Source: Saccharina japonica (Eukaryota > Sar > Phaeophyceae > Laminariales > Laminariaceae). Taken from it: DNA of 64,000 nucleotides. This document shows, piece after piece, positions 11,291 through 22,754 of this stretch. The stretch is from positions 62,001-126,000 of the forward strand of contig MEHQ01001590.1 of NCBI GenBank assembly GCA_008828725.1. Reading direction: 5' to 3'. The notes under the pieces are model-generated. The model had not been told where the DNA came from and did no database searches. It was given only the letters and a program-made list of their open reading frames with translations. The translations under genes and the position numbers were made by a program. Position 1 is the first letter of the stretch; the number at the start of each line of letters is the position of its first letter.

Positions 11291-11999
11291 CGTAAAGGGT
11301 CAACTCGTGCACCGGGTGTGACTGGGTGGGGAGCAGGTGGATGTTGCCATGACGCGGTGTAGAGGAAGAATGACCCAGGTGTCAATTCTCGTAGTGGGAG
11401 GAAGAGGGTCTCTCATTCTGTAAAATAATCAAAAACTAACTTTATACAACCCCCTCGAAGAAACATAAATCCCGCCGCAATCTCCGTAGATATAATACTG
11501 TTACAAATATCACACAAATATACTTCAATCAGATACTCAGACTTTGGTACGAGAAAATCCCGCACGGTTGTAGGGGTTTCGCTTACAATCGATGTGCAGC
11601 TTTCCCAAGTAATGGTACCTGATAATGCAAGATATACCTCGTTTATGTATCTAGTTGCTCAACATCAGTGCAGTATTGTCCCTTGAAGAGGCGCATGCGC
11701 GAAGAGAACCAATCAATCACGCACTTGTGTGATGGGGAATCTGTGGTTGTTATTCATTTCCCCAACCACTGGCTCCACAATGAGTACGGAAGCCTCTTCA
11801 AGTCGCTTGACCTTTTGCATCGCAGCGTGCAGTGTTTCCTCTTAATTGATATTTTCCTTTCACCTTCCGTCTTTTTCATTTGGTTATATTTTCGGCACCT
11901 TCACGCCACGGTTCGCAAACCTCTCTTTCGCTCTTGTCCTGAACCGCTTGCTGTTGACATATCGAAAATATTAATCTCGTAAGGCGTGTTTGTCTCACG
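11291..11999. other. Gene-free stretch
   Basis: Frames here are short and lack protein character. No repeat was seen apart from the dispersed copy that starts at 12000. Confidence 0.4.
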
Positions 12000-12180
12000 C
12001 GTGAGGCGTTGCAGCCTCATTACGAGGTGTGCAGAAGATTCATGGCCTCATCTATTAGTTTTGAATAGCCCCTTCTTCGACCCCTCTTTCCGATTTCCAG
12101 GATGATATGATCATCATCCTTTGATCGTCGTGGAACCTGCCTTTGCGATTATTCAGGGTAGGCTAATGTGATGGTATCAC
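12000..12180 (-). repeat. Dispersed repeat R1, copy a
   Basis: The reverse complement of this stretch matches 30655-30840: shared words include ATCACATTAGCC, ACCCTGAATA, AGAGGGGTCGAAGA, GGCTATTCAAAAC and CACACCTCGTA-TGAGGC. The copies are clearly diverged. Neither ends in a recognised transposon terminus. Confidence 0.65.
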
Positions 12181-12589
12181 GTACCAATTAACAGGTGCAA
12201 TACGTATTATCACGAGTGAGTACAGATAGGCAAATACGTACGCGTAAGTATGAGATCACGTGACATGCTATTGATAGTAACGAAAACGTGTCAGTCGATC
12301 GTACATGTACGAAGATACATGAGAAATGGGATCAGCCTGGTACTTGGCTGAGCCCTGCCTGCGTTCTCCGTTGGCGTATATACCCTATCGAGTTCTACCA
12401 TGGGATGAGCAACACCAAGAAGTTTACTAAAGGAGAAGCGTGCCGTGGTCAGCATCGACATACATGTGCCCCCTGGTAAGGGTCTTACCTTCACACTTGG
12501 GAGTGCGCAAAACTTGTGGACATTATTTTAAAAAACACAGACATATTGTCTACAATTATTTCGAACAAATATATATATGTTTTACCACA

Positions 12590-12735
12590 TCAACACCGGT
12601 CCAACCGGTATTCGGTTTCCCGGTTAAAAACGGCGGAAATTAAACGATTAAAGTTTGTTTTTTGGTTTTCGATAATAACGCCTCTAGTCCGTTTTTCGGT
12701 TTTTAGATGATTACATCCAGTACCCACCCCTCATA
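12590..12735. mobile_element. Right-end fragment of the AACCGG-rich element family
   Basis: This stretch shares the AACCGGT-rich tract, the word GATAATAACGCC and the terminal word GTACCCACCCCTCA with the right half of the element at 19718-20571. No left end or target duplication is present, so it is a partial copy. Confidence 0.5.
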
Positions 12736-13339
12736 ATATTGTACGTTATCGAAATTACGCCGGGTCGCCCCATCAGCGTCGGCCCATGACAAGCCATGGT
12801 TGTTTATCACACCAAAGTCAACGCCTCCCGTCAAAACAAAAATCGTTTAACGAACCGGCGTCACAGTAAATATCTGATAAGAAGTATCGTGTAGCGCTGC
12901 CGCGAACATGCTCCCCGGCACCAGTTGCGCTAAGCAGCATTGAATCCCCAACCGGAAGTTGGGCCAGCGCAACAGCTACCTAGTAATCTACCGGTAACCT
13001 TTAACAAGCCTTGCAGCAAGGCGGCTTAGTGTGGTGTCATGTCGTGCTTCAGGCGTGGGCCTTACCATCATAGGCAGTGTTGCGTAGGAACGAAAAAACA
13101 AGCCGGTTTCAAACGAAAGCCTCTCACATGTAACACATCGCTTCCTTGGTGCCGGTACCATCATACCCCATGGTTGTTGGCTCCCTCCTCCTTTCAACCA
13201 CACCCTTTTGTTATTACCCCAGTCGCAGCCTGGCCGTGGTCGGTTATTCTCATTCGAAATAACCACTATCGTTAGCAGACCACATCAATACTCACCCCGT
13301 CGTTACCACCGCCCTCAGTTACTTGCGGTAGCACAACAA
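12736..13339. other. Gene-free stretch
   Basis: No supportable gene or repeat. It abuts the left end of the long inverted-repeat element at 13340. Confidence 0.4.
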
Positions 13340-14729
13340 TAGGCATTAGCCAAACGTAGGTATACCTACGCACTTTAAGCCATTTATAGGTATACTGAGT
13401 AATGTACACCCGAAACGGCTTTCCGGCCGACCTGATATTTGGCCTGCGCTCCATTGTACCTATGTATATACCCAGTTCTACAAGTACATAGGCACGCCCA
13501 TTCTCGGCTACTCAATTCACGTTTCACCTTTGTTTTAATTGAATTTTACCTATAAATGGCTCGAACGATCATTTTTTGGGAACTGAATAAAGACAGACGG
13601 TCACACCAGATGCCGGGACTGTCCACCAGACGACCGTACCTGTCAACCAGTTTACCGTACCTGTCAACACTGAAGCCCAAACATTATGACAAACCGTACG
13701 AACGCAGGTGACGCCAGAGACAACACAGGTCACCTAACTAAATCGGCGATCGACCCATTCTTCTGATTTCATACCAGTCCACGTACGTACGAAGAATACG
13801 AAGTTCTATTATTTATTCGTGAAGCTCAGCTTGTATCGTGTTCTTATGGTTCCCTACATCAGTTTTTAACAGAGGTACATACAGTAGCGGGGGCCCACTC
13901 GTGTACTACCAGCAGCATACAAGACGAGTGTATGTAGTGGTGACTTTCTTACTACCGCCGCCACGCCTCATTTGTAGTGGTGGATTGTTTACTACAGTCG
14001 CACCTGTTAACCAGCTGACTCACCCGTACATTGTATTCACCCACGTTTGCTATGGAATGTTTTTCTTCACCTCGCCAACGGCTGTGTAACTTAGACCCCC
14101 CCTTAACCTTATGGAATTACGTTGCACACGTATACATATACCGAAGATGCGCCTAGTGTATACTGCACTACAGTAGTATGTGTATTTTACTTTAAGCATA
14201 GCGGCATGGAAAGACTCGTCATCATTGTTTCCCCGCATCCCGATCACACCTACCTATTGAAGGCATGTGGCCCAAACGACTATTAATAATATGACATATA
14301 TTGTGACCGCGGGCGTCTAGTAAGTTACGTGACTTGTGTTGTCTCCGGCGTCACCTGAGTTGGTGCGTTCGTGCTGTTTGTCAGAATGTTTGGGCGTTTG
14401 TGTTGACAGGAAAGTTGACCTGTTTGACATGTATGTACGGTCGGCTGGTTGACAGTCCCAGCATCTGGTGTGGCCGTCGGTCTATGTTGCAGTTGCAAAA
14501 ACGTGATCGCTCGAAACATTTATAGGTACACTTGAAGCATAACATAGGTGACACGCTAATTGTGTTGCCGAGAGTAGGTGTACCTAAACACTTTGAGCCA
14601 TGGTTAGGTACAATGGAGCGCAGTCCCAAATACCAGGCGGGCCAGGAAGCCTTTTCCGGGGTACATTACGCAGTGTACTTATACATGGCTCAAAGTGAGT
14701 AGGTATACCTATTTTTGGCTAACGCCCTA
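13340..14729. mobile_element. 1.39-kb DNA element with about 390-bp inverted arms
   Basis: The left arm (13340-13735) and the reverse complement of the right arm (14336-14729) share a long series of words in the same order: TTAGCCAAA, TAGGTATACCTAC, GCGCTCCATTGTACCTA, ACACCAGATGC-GGGACTGTC, CCCAAACATT-TGACAAAC and GACGCC-GAGACAACACA. The outer ends read TAGGCATTAGCCAAA and, inverted, TAGGGCGTTAGCCAAA, each with a terminal TA. The arms are diverged, so the copy is old. The middle 600 bp has no transposase-like frame, so it is non-autonomous. A TA target would fit Tc1/mariner-like elements, but the long arms also fit other groups; the superfamily is left open. Confidence 0.7.
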
Positions 14730-14759
14730 CTACAATTGTCACCGGGTATACTTCGATAG

Positions 14760-15369
14760 CCCGGGAGCACCGTTTCGACTCAAGGCCCGCCTGCTTCAAG
14801 CTGAGGCGATGGAGGCACTGCTGTACGGTTGCATGACATGGGCCCCACGTCGCGACCACTACCGACTGCTGCGGACGATACACCACCGGCTGCTGCAGCG
14901 AGTTATTGGGTACCAGCGCAAGCAAAGCACCTACCGACAGCTGTCCTACGGCCAGGTCCTGAAGAGGGTCGGGTGCCAGAGCGTGGAAGCCACTGTCCGG
15001 CAGCGGCGTCTGCTGTTCGCGGGGGCCGTGGCAAGGCAGCCAGACAGGCGACTCCCGAAACGACTGATGTTCGGGGAGCTGGTGGGGGGGAAGGACACGG
15101 GTGCGGGGTGCCCGGAGCGGAACTGGCAGACGTGCCTGAAGGACGACTTCAAAGCGTTCGGAGCTACGCACGGCTCTACGGACGACCAGAGACATGTCTT
15201 CGGAGTCCCAAATTCAGTTTTGGCGGAAGAAGCCAAGGTGAAGGGAGGAAGGCAGTGGTACAAGGGAGTGCTGCAGGGAGCTGAGAGGTTTGTGATCCCC
15301 TGGCACAAGGACGAAGAGGAGGCTAACCCAAAAACGAGCGACGAAGCGAGACAAAGAGCGCAGCAATAA
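14760..15369 (+). pseudogene. LINE-type reverse transcriptase, C-terminal part, 5'-truncated
   Basis: The frame reads RLKARLLQAEAMEALLYGCM, then TWAPRRDHYRLLRTIHHRLL and QRVIGYQRK. The pattern A-x-x-x-LLYG-x-x-x-W followed by L-x-x-x-H-x-x-LLQRVIG is the stretch just after the RT fingers-palm-thumb in non-LTR retrotransposons. The RT catalytic core and any endonuclease are absent, as expected from 5' truncation during target-primed reverse transcription. The frame is open to TAA at 15369. The first codons are flanking DNA from the adjacent inverted-repeat element. In the final part, charged residues dominate (KDEEEANPKTSDEARQRAQQ). The product could not be active. Confidence 0.85.
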
Positions 15370-16138
15370 TAAAGAGACGCCAAGAACCAACGGGACGGGA
15401 GGGGTGCGGAAGAAGGGTGAACCGGGGAGGGAAGAAAACAAGCGAGAAATGGCGGATCGAGTGGGCCGATATGTGCCGGATTGACTCTCCTGGACTGTTT
15501 GTTTGTTTGTTTGTTTGTTTTTTTTCCCACTCCCCCCACCGCCGCACCATTGCACCATCCCCTCGGGATGACGTGTCTGTGCTGTCTCTGTGGTCTTGTT
15601 TGTTTGAGTGTTTGCTTGTACTTTTGACTTGTCTTTTTGTCTTTGCCTTTGTCTTTTTCCCTTCGTTGTTTTTGACCTTTGGCAGTTACAAAGCTCGCAG
15701 GCCGGGGGTACATCAGTCGCACGGGACCATAGTTCCCTTCCCCCGTACCATGTCTGCGTTTTATAATCATGGTGGAGGACTCGAGTTTGTTTGCCTGACC
15801 GGCGTGAACCCGGCACGGAACACCCCGGCATTATAGGGGCACCAAGATAAAATCAGGGGGCGTATACCCCCGTTGGTGATGTTGACCTTTCCAGTTTTAT
15901 TTTTACCTACACATAGCGTGTAGAGGGGAGCGGAGGGCTCCAGACTATCTGTTTTTGACTGGCTTTGATCGCTTTGTGGACCCTTCGGGTTCCACTTTTA
16001 GTTCAGTATACCTTTGTTTGGGTAAGTTAGCCTGTGACCACGGGAATCGACCGTGTCAAGTGTTGGATAGATGGAGGTACGAGATAGAGAGACCGGCACG
16101 GTTTGTAATGTGAAGACAACAACAACAACAACAACAAT
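15370..16138 (+). mobile_element. LINE 3' untranslated region and simple-repeat tail
   Basis: This follows the LINE stop without any other gene. It contains a (TTTG)n run at about 15497-15525 and ends in ACAACAACAACAACAACAAC at about 16115-16138. Simple-repeat tails are usual at LINE 3' ends, so I place the element end there. The exact end is an inference. Confidence 0.5.
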
Positions 16139-16911
16139 ACTTCAGGGAGTACCCTACGCTACAACTGGGGCACAAGGTGAAAATAGTACATGGCATAAAC
16201 GTTTACTACGTATATACCGGCCTGTGTTTTCATTCGAGCTTTACGGCATGCGTCGTTATTCGTTATACGCCACGTTCTATTTTATATCAGGTGAGTCCAA
16301 GGTGAGTCAAATCTTAAATCCTTTAATAAATATTGGACTGTACGTACCCTTCAGAAATTTCGAATGTGTTCCTATTTTTGTGTTGGCACCGTACGACATA
16401 TACCCCGAAATAAAATTATATACGTTTTCCCTTGCATTCTTCCACACGCGGAGCTTTTTATACGAGAACGATCTCAACAACACCAACACAAATCGATAAT
16501 TTGAATTACTTCTGTAGCGTTCTACATACCTACTTGTTCTACAGCAGTAGTAGCTTGTACCAGGTACTGCCTACTCCTCTGCTCCTACGAAATACGAATG
16601 AATAATATATTTGCAAATTGCTTTTCCCATTTTGTTGTCGCGTATACGCGTTTATGCGTGTTGTAACAATTACAGTACTTACGTATTTTAATGTGCCCGG
16701 TTATACGCATATACTCGTAATAATTGTGGCACATCAGTACACCCAATGTCTGTCCTGACTACGTATACATATAATAAGATTTAAAATACTATTAATACCG
16801 GATACGATTATGAACGAGCCACAAAGTGGTACCGTAACCTTTGGTCTAATACCTGTATCACGTATATAGACATACGATGATACTACACATACGATGGGTG
16901 CAACCACAGCA
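16139..16911. other. Gene-free stretch
   Basis: AT-rich sequence with no coding signal. CGTATA and TACGTA words are frequent, as in much of the window. Confidence 0.4.
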
Positions 16912-17151
16912 TTTCCGACTCTACGAAAGACGACAGCAACAGGCCCTGCACCAAGACTTGCTCTTGGAGACTGCTGGCGGGGGGGAGAGACGAGAAGGGA
17001 GTTCTTATCCCGAAGGCCTCGAGTACAACCCTCTGGACAGCACGGCCACGCCATCAACTGTTATTCCTTGCATCCAAGTTGCGAGCCCAACACCAAAAGG
17101 CATGCGTGAAGCAGGTGCAGTGTTAATAGTACGTCAATTAAATGTCTGCAA
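16912..17151 (+). CDS. Exon-like reading frame of unknown function
   Basis: A GC-richer stretch reads HFRLYERRQQQALHQDLLLE, then a glycine-rich turn and YPEGLEYNPLDSTATPST. It is preceded by an acceptor-like CCACAG and ends at CTGCAAG|GTGCGT, a donor-like site. The composition is protein-like and differs from the AT-rich flanks. No domain is recognised and I found no partner exons. Confidence 0.3.
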
Positions 17152-17889
17152 GGTGCGTGTACAGCAGAAATATGCCACTGCTACTAGTTTTGCGACCACG
17201 CAATGACTTGTATTTGTCTTGGATGACTAATCGGCACGGACATCTGTTGTGTACTCGTAATTAATAGGTGTCGATGGGCATAAAAAAACGAATACTCGGT
17301 TTAATGTAAAGAACGCAAACACCTATATATGTTGTCTTATTAACCTACAATACAGGACGGTCATGCCTCATAGACACGCACATACTTTTCGTTCATCGCG
17401 TTGCGGTGTCTACTGTGCTGGCTGCATTGCAATGCAGTATCTCCATGGACAGGTCGTTGTTTTGGTGGCCACAGAGCTTGTAGATTTATAGTATGAGGAA
17501 TCGGCACGGAAAAGGGGGGGTCTTGAATGACGACGCGTAGAGAGCACGGTTGGACGTGATCAACGCACGCAACCACTATGTACAGAATTATACGAGGCAC
17601 AAGGCGGCGTAAAATCTTCCCTAGGCCGTGTCCCTTCGATGGACAAACAACGAAAATAACTTATTATCAAAATATCACCGCCCTGAAAACACACTTATGT
17701 ACGAAGCCATAGCGTTCCGTCATCGGCATCTACATCGGGAGGGTTTGCAAGTAAACTTACATACCTATTATACGCGTGGGCTTGCCCCGGCTCCCCTATG
17801 CACAATGGACAAGACGTATAGTACCAGTTTTGCGCAAATTGACCTTGTACAGCTCTCGTAACCGAAACATGAAGTAAAATTGCGCATGT
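17152..17889. other. Gene-free stretch
   Basis: No supportable gene or repeat. A GGAAAAGGGGGGG tract lies at 17507-17520. Confidence 0.4.
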
Positions 17890-18056
17890 TTAGAACAAAG
17901 AGTCGGCCTCCCATGGTGCTACCCACGAATGCTACTGATTCACGAGGTTCGAATCTCACGTAGGTCAGATTTTTGAGTAAGTTGCGAAAAAAAAATTAAA
18001 ACGCAATCACTGAACTGCTGAGGGCGCCTATTCCTATTGATAGTAATAGCGTGGTT
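17890..18056 (+). repeat. tRNA-derived SINE-like piece with A-rich tail, copy 1
   Basis: A B-box-like word GGTTCGAATCTC lies at 17946-17957, followed by an A-rich tract near 17985 and the word GGGCGCCTATTCCTATTGATAGTAATAGCGTGG. The same order (GTTCGAACCTC, A-tract, GAGCGCCTATTAACAGTAGCGTGG) occurs at 20840-21000. This supports a tRNA-related SINE family. No clean cloverleaf can be drawn. Confidence 0.45.
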
Positions 18057-18069
18057 TAGCGCATTTTGA

Positions 18070-18210
18070 TGCGCGTCGACGAGGGAACAAAGGCCGAACG
18101 TATTCTCGCGATAACATGAACAACTGCTGTAGTAGTAGGGGAGAGCCTACGTTGTGACCCCGGATCTGAGGTACGACTAGGGAGGTGAGAGGAAGATGGG
18201 CGAAGATAAT
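18070..18210 (+). repeat. Dispersed repeat R2, copy a
   Basis: The words GTCGACGAGGGAA-AAAGG, TTCTCGCGATAA, GGAGAG and GGATCTGAGGTACGACTAGGGAGG occur in the same order here, at 27968-28110 (plus) and at 29433-29585 (minus). Three copies within 12 kb define a family of about 150 bp. Confidence 0.6.
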
Positions 18211-19707
18211 AAATGGGATGGGAGAATCAAGAAGCAACATCAAGCACGCAGCAAGACGGACAGACTCGTCCTTACTGTAATTGCATATGTACGCACGGAC
18301 GGTACATGACACATATTAATAACAATTAAACCAGCAAATAGAAAGGCAGCGTAATAGTGCAGGAAAACAGGAAATTCCGGAGACGAAATACTGAAGTTAG
18401 TGTAGGACACAACCACTCTCACGTAAGAAATACAATATGGATCTCACTTGCTGTTTTTGTATATTTTGTGTACTGTACAACAGTAGTTTGATCCGTAACA
18501 GACGCCTTTAGCCCCCCTCCCCAGTCTGAAGCGGTTTGTTTGCCTCGCGTAAGCAAACAACGGCGTACTACAGTTGTAGGTCGATTCACTCGTTCGCCCG
18601 GTCTTCTTGCCTCTAAAACTCCGCATCGGTTTGCACTTGACGCCTCGTGCAAAACGTTTTCAGTGCGGAGGGTTAATTGTCGGCAAACATATTCTAGCGT
18701 GTGTGTATGTTCGCGCAACGCCGTGTCTGCACGTGCTCCTCTGGTATGCAGCGACTGTACGTAGCAGACATCATCGCATTGCTGGCCTGGACATGCGCAC
18801 GTTGATTAGGTCGGAGAATGTACGTAGCCGAAGCCGGGCCTGGGTTCAAAGGTCCCCGACCTGCTGAGGGGTTGTGATGTTAGATGTGGTTTTTGTAGAG
18901 CAACCGCGAAACGATATGGGCGCTATCCGCATTGGGGTGTTCAATCAAATAAACCGCATGCAGCCGGAAGACAGTACTAAAGGAAGATACTGTTCTACAT
19001 GGTCTCGGCGTGCCTTGAATTGGAGGAGGTCGGCTGTAAACTAAATCATTCGTATCAGTTCTGGGCAGGAGGTATAATAGTTGGACAAAAGGTAAAGGGG
19101 TGTAAAGAGCGGTAGTGCGTGTTCAATTGAGTAAACGTAAGTAGGACCAAGGTAGGACGGGGAAATTTTTGGGATGCAATTGATTTGCACCAGCCGTATA
19201 ACTGCACGTACGTGCTGTGGGCTGTTAGATCTGCACGTACTTTTGCACCATCTTTACCGTTGCTCCCACCCGGACCTGATGATCCCACCCGGATCTGATC
19301 CCATTTGGCACCCTGCTCCCACCCACAAGGTGCAGAATTATAATCAGCCCTCCACAGGCTGCAGGAGCCGCCGGAGGCCCACCTGGCACCTCGATCCCAT
19401 TTGGTAACCATGTAGGCCATACATATCTACAACAACTCTTGCTATACCTATAACCGTATTGAATGTACGTGCAGATTCGTTAGACTCGCACGTACGTGCA
19501 AGTTCTCCGGAGCCGATTGATTTGTGGTATTCGACGAATGGTGTCAGTGATAAATCGCATCACGACCTAATAATGGGAAGAATATTCTCGGAAGAATGAG
19601 ATAATGTGTGTTTTGTACGTACGTAAGAAGTTTATAAATCAGATGAATGCATAATAAATACATGGTAGTATGAATCGTAGCCCGTGATATACACCTGGTC
19701 CAGTGCG
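18211..19707. other. Gene-free stretch
   Basis: No supportable coding region. Weak GC-rich open frames on both strands at 18520-18760 and 19170-19410 overlap each other and neither shows a domain. At 19190-19280 the words GCACGTACGTGC and GCACGTAC recur. Confidence 0.4.
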
Positions 19708-19717
19708 TAGTTGTGAC

Positions 19718-20571
19718 TATTAATAGAGGTGGGCACCGGTGAAACAAATCCCGGTTGAAACCGGTTTTTGGAAAACCAGCAGGCGTGTACGAGTAGCCGG
19801 TTTTTGAAAAAATAAAATGAGTTTTTTTCGCCGGTTTGAACCGGTTAACCGAAAACCGGATGAAACCGGGAAAACCGGATAAAACCGGTTTAAACCGGTA
19901 GCACCAGACACATTTCTCACTGATTATCTGCCGAATAAAATCATCACCAGTCCTACCAATAGGACACAGACAGCAGTAGTATACAAAACTTGCACGTATG
20001 GTACAAGTTTATATTCTTTTTTCACTTTTTTTGTGGACTCTTTGAAAAAAATATGATTTTAGTCTGGAAACGAAATATCTTCAAATTAGTGTGGATGTTT
20101 TAGCTTGAAATTAGTGTTAATATTTTTACTTTGTTTTAATGTAGTTAGACCGCGCGCAGGAAAGCCCTCCAAATACGCTGATCTTCAAGGTTTGCGCAGG
20201 AGAAAAAGACCGGAAGCAAGTAATCGCGAAGAAAGCCCTATTAATAGTAACCTGTAGGTATATAGTACATTGTGCACCGGAAATGTCTTCTTCATGACAA
20301 TGTTTATATACCTTGAAATCACGTCACCCCGTGCCCTTATGTGGTTGTGGCTCGGAATTCACATATAAATAGCACGTTTTTCACCCAAACATGCTGACCT
20401 GTTCAATGATTTGGAGGCGTTTCACGTTACCATCCGGTTTTAACCGTTTTTCGGAAAACCGGTCAAAACCGGCTGAAAAAAAACGGTTTTATCCCTTTTT
20501 TTGTTTTGATAATAACGCCACGTTATCCGGTTATCGTTTGATTTGTTTTCGCCTCCCGGTACCCACGCCTA
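19718..20571. mobile_element. AACCGG-rich hAT-like non-autonomous element
   Basis: The left side reads TATTAATAGAGGTGGGCACCGG and the right end, inverted, TAGGCGTGGGTACCGG, forming short imperfect terminal inverted repeats. The flanks carry the same word TAGTTGTGAC (19708-19717 and 20570-20579), of which GTTGTGAC outside the ends gives an 8-bp target duplication, the size made by hAT transposases. Inside each end the words AAACCGG and AACCGGTT are packed densely (19740-19900 and 20430-20550). There is no transposase frame. A partial copy lies at 12590-12735. Confidence 0.65.
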
Positions 20572-20839
20572 GTTGTGACCTGCACATAATAGCACAGTGC
20601 AGCGAAGTTTTAGCTACAGGTCCGAGGTGTGATACAGACTAGTTGTGAGTTCCCAGTATCTGAGAGGAGAGCATGTCGCCGGAGGCTGCCTTGATATCGG
20701 AAGGTGACTACGTAGCATATTACGAGGAATATATTATACACGACAAAGTCCGCACTTTTACGGGACCCCACACTATTAATAGTCGGGTTGAGTGTCGTCC
20801 AGCTCTACTAACGTAGTGCGGTACAGCACTCCACCGGGT

Positions 20840-21000
20840 CTATGAGTCGGTCGCACCGATGGTCTAGGGATGCCCTCGAATGCTTCTAAGATTTGGTTTA
20901 CGGTGTTCGAACCTCGCGTGGTTTTGAATTTCGAGTTTATTTGCAAAAAAAAAAAAAAAACGGAATCAACTGATAAGAGCGCCTATTAACAGTAGCGTGG
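20840..21000 (+). repeat. tRNA-derived SINE-like piece with poly-A, copy 2
   Basis: A GGTCTAGGG word, a B-box-like GTTCGAACCT at 20905-20914 and a 16-base A-run at 20945-20960 precede GAGCGCCTATTAACAGTAGCGTGG. The arrangement matches copy 1 at 17890-18056. The right end joins repeat R3 at 21003. Confidence 0.45.
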
Positions 21001-21002
21001 GT

Positions 21003-21413
21003 AAGCACTGTTCGTGGTATGCGGTAGCTTGATACAACAGGTTTTCAGGTCTTGGGGGTTTCATGTATTGTGGGGTTTCGTATTATGTAGCGAGGCATTA
21101 TTTAGTATGCCTCGTCGATGGAGAGATGGAGCTGCCCCGAGAGGCAGTCCGTGATAATAATGATACGACCCGGGCTTTGATGATAAGATACTGCCCGTAT
21201 ATGTGAGGGTGGAGCGTGACGGAAAGGTACGGCTCACTCCTGTGTGGTGTTCATGATGGGCCTTTGACGACAGGTACTGCATCTGCTTGTATGTGTATAT
21301 TTGGTAACGTGGTGATACGAGTACGTTTTATCTACTACTCATCCTTGACGACCCACGAAATACGCACGCGGTTACAAAGAACGCGTTTGACGGCGGCGTA
21401 CAGAAACACGATT
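21003..21413 (+). repeat. Dispersed repeat R3, copy a (about 400 bp)
   Basis: This stretch, from CTGTTCGTGGTATGCGG to GCGGCGTACAGAAACA, is nearly the same as 27563-27959. Differences are scattered substitutions plus a short extra piece (TTCGTATT) here. No terminal inverted repeat or coding capacity is seen. In the second copy it runs on into repeat R2, so R2 and R3 may be parts of one larger element. Confidence 0.85.
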
Positions 21414-21495
21414 ATCGTATTGCTTCGGGCCCGGAGACCGCTGGAGGGCTATACTGTGTGAGAGGGGAAGTGGTATTGGAGGAAATGCTGAGGAG

Positions 21496-22342
21496 ATGGC
21501 TCTCAGCTTGCAGGAATTCTGGAGGGGACGCGTTGGTGACGGACAGCAGCAACGACAGGTCGACGAACTGAGGGTGCAGCTGGCCGCGGCGACCGCTGCT
21601 GGGGCAACGTCGAAGGCGGTTCTGGGTGCCGTCAGGAACGAAGGGCATCCCCATAGAGCAGCCAGGAGATCCTTGGAGACGAAGGCGGTGCGCCAGGATC
21701 ATTTGGTTCGTATTTAGGTTGACCTGGAGAAGAGGCTGGAGCAGGCGAAAGTGGGCCTTCGCAAGAAGCGATGGGAGGTAGGCCTTCGCATTGAGCACGA
21801 CGCTTTCTGGACTGTGCTGGATGGTCTACCATTCGCGGAGCGTGAAGCATTCTTCTCCAGGATGGATGCAGATCATGCGCCGAAAGCAGCCAACGCGGCC
21901 GAGCGAGCAGGGGCGCAAGAACGCAAAGTTGGGCCCGTATTTTTTTCGAGGGGGTCGAGAAGGCATCAGGAGGAGTTGGGCCCAGATACGAAGACATCAT
22001 GGAAGTGGACATGCTTCGTGATGGTGGCGTACTGCCTGCGAGAAGTTTGGAGGCGTCTGTACAGCAGCAGCCTGAGCCTGAGGTGGAGAAGCTCGCTGAT
22101 GCCGTACAGCAGCAGCCTGACGCTAAGGAGGAGGAGCTCGGTGGTGCTGAGGCTAACGTGGTGGAGCTTGGTGTTGCTTTGCCTGAGGTGGAGCTCGGAG
22201 GGGACGGTGTGGGCGGCGGAGTGGCGCAGATTCGTTTGGGCCAGATTGGCTCGTACCCCTTCGACCCAGGGAAACCAGAGGAACGGGATGGGCACGGGGA
22301 GGGGTACAATGATGGACGAGAGGTGGAGCTGGTGGGAGAGGA

Positions 22343-22383
<41 letters not shown>

Positions 22384-22679
22384 GCGGCGGGGCGCGATCT
22401 TTCCCATTTGATCCGGGAAAGCAGGCATGTTATATTTTCCAACTTTCTTGTTAGTGGATTGAGTGGATTGGATTTTCTTGGTCTGTTGTTTTGTTTTTGT
22501 GCTCCTCTGTGTCTTGGCTGGCGTATTTGAGCAATGACTGCTGTAGTTGTGGTGAGCTTGTACCCTGGTATGGTGGATCGCAGCTATGTGTGTGGTTGGA
22601 TGGGAACTGGGTAGGAGAGCGGACGTTCCCGCTCGACACAGGCAAGTTAATAATTGGCTGGCATGTGAGACTGCCGTAG
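21496..22679 (+). pseudogene. Broken coiled-coil/serine-run gene with three PFDPGK-like motifs
   Basis: The first part (21496-21714) is charged and helical (QQQRQVDELRVQLAAATAAG), then an in-frame TAG at 21715, then VDLEKRLEQAKVGLRKKRWE in the same frame. Near a T-run at 21940-21946 the frame must shift by one to continue as GPRYEDIMEVDMLRDGG and QQQPEPEVEKLADAVQQQP. This frame carries YPFDPGK (22251), a run of 12 serines encoded by an (AGC)n repeat (22347-22382), FPFDPGK (22398), a TAG at 22452 and, still in frame, FPLDTGK (22623), before TAG at 22677. The motif repeats in one frame argue for true coding origin. I do not know the family. Introns could remove some of the stops, so it may be a gene and not a pseudogene. 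Confidence 0.4.
22347..22383. repeat. (AGC)n microsatellite
   Basis: About 12 AGC units encode the serine run in the plus frame of the surrounding broken gene. Likely length-polymorphic. Confidence 0.9.
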
Positions 22680-22754
22680 TTGTGTGATTGTACCCTGGTA
22701 TCACAACTATATTGTGTGTCTTGCTGTTGGAATCACGGGGGGGGGTTGTGATGC

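Noticed and set aside
14946..15831. Minus-strand open frames opposite the LINE
   Set aside because: The plus strand has clear LINE RT wording; the minus frames lack any.
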